Below, piece by piece: positions 62,671 through 64,000 of a stretch of 64,000 nt of DNA (its first letter is position 1; each line of letters opens with the position of its first letter). A program made the translations under genes and the position numbers. Where the stretch lies: assembly GCF_003351025.1 (NCBI RefSeq), contig NZ_QPCG01000009.1, forward strand, positions 151,798-215,797, given 5' to 3'. The notes under the pieces were generated by a model that made no database searches, was not told the DNA's origin, and saw only the letters and a program-made list of their open reading frames with translations. This DNA is from Mucilaginibacter endophyticus. GTDB lineage: Bacteria > Bacteroidota > Bacteroidia > Sphingobacteriales > Sphingobacteriaceae.

Positions 62671-63494
62671 AGCTTATTCAGTTGAAGCGTAAGCGGTACT
62701 TTAGACGAAAAAATCTGCGTACTGTTAAAACGTAGCTTTTTACCCATGTAGATCCTCACCGGAAGTTCGGTACCATCTTTTATAGGTAGTATTAAACTAA
62801 AATTACCTAATTGATCTGCATTGGTCTTATACTGTCCATCTGCCAGTACAATCAATACATCAGGAACAGGCTGTCCCTGTACATCTACAACCAAACCACT
62901 TACCTTTAAAGAATCCGGCTTCTTTCTGAGATGCAGTTCAATAGAAGTATGCCTGTCAAGCGGGATAGTTACCTGCTGGCTTTGCCGGTAATAGCCTGCT
63001 ACCGCGGGGGTAACGGTAATGCTTTTGCCTAATAAACTTGCAGGCAAGTCGTTAAAAGTTACTGTTCCATTTTCAACTCTCGCCGAATCAGGCTTATTGA
63101 ATAAAACTTTAAGTACCCCGCCATCTACCAGTTCATTTTTGCTTTCATCTGCAAATACTATGAATTTTATATCGAACGAATCAGCGGTAGGAGACAGCTT
63201 CAGTCCAAAATAGATAATGAGGCAAAAGATTACAGCAGGCCCGCCAAGCGCCAAAGTTCCGTTATGCAGCTGACCACTATATTTCGCGTGCGCTTTTAAT
63301 GCTCCGAATAAAAAGCCAGACGCAATTAGAGCAGCAAAAATCAAAAGAAAGAAATAAACCTGCGCACTCATATTTGCAGATTTATTACCAACGACCATGA
63401 GTATTACCGCGGCCCCTACAAACAACACAAAACCCAATCCGGTTATGATAACCCAACTTAAAGGCGAAACAGCTTTATTGGCTTCTGCAGGCAT
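62667..63494 (-). CDS. Membrane protein with regulatory-like beta domain, first gene of the operon
   Basis: 275 residues. Three membrane helices lie at about 13-35 (VIITGLGFVLFVGAAVILMV), 44-64 and 82-98. The remainder (about 105-275) is exposed and beta-rich, with a carboxypeptidase-regulatory-like pattern near 195-240 (SGLVVDVQGQPVPDVLIVLA, then ADGQYKTNADQLGNFSLIL). It would sit in the inner membrane with this domain outside. It resembles no transporter or kinase I know. The three genes 62667, 61708 and 61299 form a tight operon of envelope proteins. Confidence 0.75.
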   Translation of the reverse strand: MPAEANKAVSPLSWVIITGLGFVLFVGAAVILMVVGNKSANMSAQVYFFLLIFAALIASGFLFGALKAHAKYSGQLHNGTLALGGPAVIFCLIIYFGLKLSPTADSFDIKFIVFADESKNELVDGGVLKVLFNKPDSARVENGTVTFNDLPASLLGKSITVTPAVAGYYRQSQQVTIPLDRHTSIELHLRKKPDSLKVSGLVVDVQGQPVPDVLIVLADGQYKTNADQLGNFSLILPIKDGTELPVRIYMGKKLRFNSTQIFSSKVPLTLQLNKL

Positions 63495-64000
63495 GGCGGT
63501 AACAGGCTGTGTATTATAAAGTTAGTTATATTTATTTTATAATACGCAAATTTTTAACTGTTAGGAATCATGGACTTGCCTTTGGCGAGTGGTGAGTAAT
63601 TGGATTGTTTGGATGTTCATATCAGGGCGTTGCCTTCGGCCGGGCTATACGCTCATACGCCCCGAGGCCTTAAGCGCGGGCCGGTATCCGCTCCTATCCC
63701 TAACGCGGGTTGAAGGTGAATGGTTGAATGGAGCGTGGTGAGTGGTTGTGTCCCCGTGATGTGATTGCTTCTTTGCCATCCACGAAGTTAAGAGATTGAC
63801 AGGCTGCACCAGAGGTGCAAAAGGTTTGTAGATTAAGTTATAACAGTGTCTTAGTGTGCCAGAGGTACACAACTCCGGCGTCCCGTATCTCCGGCACCGC
63901 TGTTTTCTGACGCTTCGCGGGTGAGTGGAAAGTGGTGAGCGGTGAATGGGTTGAATGGAGCGTGGCCAATCAGGTTGCAGCAAAGTATTGTAAACGCGAA
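63495..64000. other. Non-coding, repeat-rich end region
   Basis: No convincing gene is present. It contains a GC-rich block (63628-63712, about two-thirds G+C, with CGGCCGGGC and GCGGGCCGG), a direct repeat (GGTGAATGG(G)TTGAATGGAG, 63716-63739 and 63941-63965, one base of length difference), hairpins TGCACC-aga-GGTGCA (63805-63819) and GTGTGCC-aga-GGTACAC (63854-63870), and a GTTTGTAGA tail like that in the element at 40363. The 63645-63983 reading frame on the minus strand is Arg/His/Pro-rich and not gene-like. Confidence 0.6.

Noticed and set aside
63645..63983. 112-codon minus-strand frame
   Set aside because: Arg/His/Pro-rich translation of repeats and hairpins, no start signal, no family likeness.

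Overview
The window looks like chromosomal DNA from a Bacteroidota bacterium of the Sphingobacteriaceae, most like Mucilaginibacter or Pedobacter. The evidence is type IX secretion genes (PorP/SprF, a PorE-like OmpA protein, a gliding-motility-type C-terminal sorting domain), DUF4270 and DUF4920 proteins, a CarB without its C-terminal regulatory domain, weak or absent Shine-Dalgarno sequences, TAnnTTTG-type -7 boxes, and many short intergenic inverted repeats. The genus is an inference. I see no rRNA, tRNA, CRISPR array, prophage or transposase gene.

Layout. 1-4900 (minus): secretion/gliding trio (PorE-like, PorP/SprF, type B cargo). 5342-9472 (minus): polysaccharide cluster (Wzx-like flippase, GT4, two methyltransferases). 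9577-13135 (minus): LamG lipoprotein, then a BlaR1-like M56 peptidase with two TonB C-terminal domains and a receptor-plug-like tail, next to its BlaI repressor and a palindromic operator candidate. 13291-14694: beta-CASP metallo-beta-lactamase RNase. 14840-19493 (minus): redox group (beta-hydroxyacid dehydrogenase, three SDRs) with a Crp/Fnr regulator and an NTF2-like protein. 19715-20991: thioredoxin-fold protein apparently broken by a one-base frameshift. 21124-22605 (minus): ssb and mutY. 23000-26027: HU, TPR protein, a 29-residue mS38/COX24-like ribosomal protein, and RNase G. 26217-32199: orphan barstar-like protein, two overlapping lipoprotein genes, radA and small hypotheticals. 32350-35534: secreted M61 and M28 peptidases. 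35747-40241: NadR-like kinase, ECF sigma/anti-sigma/DUF4097-like operon, AraC regulator. 40653-46157: DPP-IV peptidase, serine hydrolase, NHL lipoprotein. 46383-50934: small envelope proteins, a membrane protein with ACP-like segments, carB. 51269-58433: lipoprotein, panD, panC, short GT5 protein, DUF4270 lipoprotein, glmS, TerC. 58580-63494 (minus): GH31 glycosidase and a three-gene envelope operon of unknown function. 63495-64000: non-coding, repeat-rich.

How the genes fit together. Most of the window serves envelope and exported functions (type IX secretion, polysaccharide, lipoproteins, exported peptidases, GH31) or housekeeping (DNA repair, RNA decay, pantothenate, carbamoyl phosphate, amino-sugar synthesis). 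The intergenic DNA is notable: at least six families of inverted-repeat elements are present, and two of them recur as diverged copies inside the window. No single locus is a clear new defence or biosynthetic system. The best leads are the TonB-fused BlaR-like receptor, the 61299-63494 envelope operon, the ACP-like membrane protein at 47371-48018 and the repeat families.
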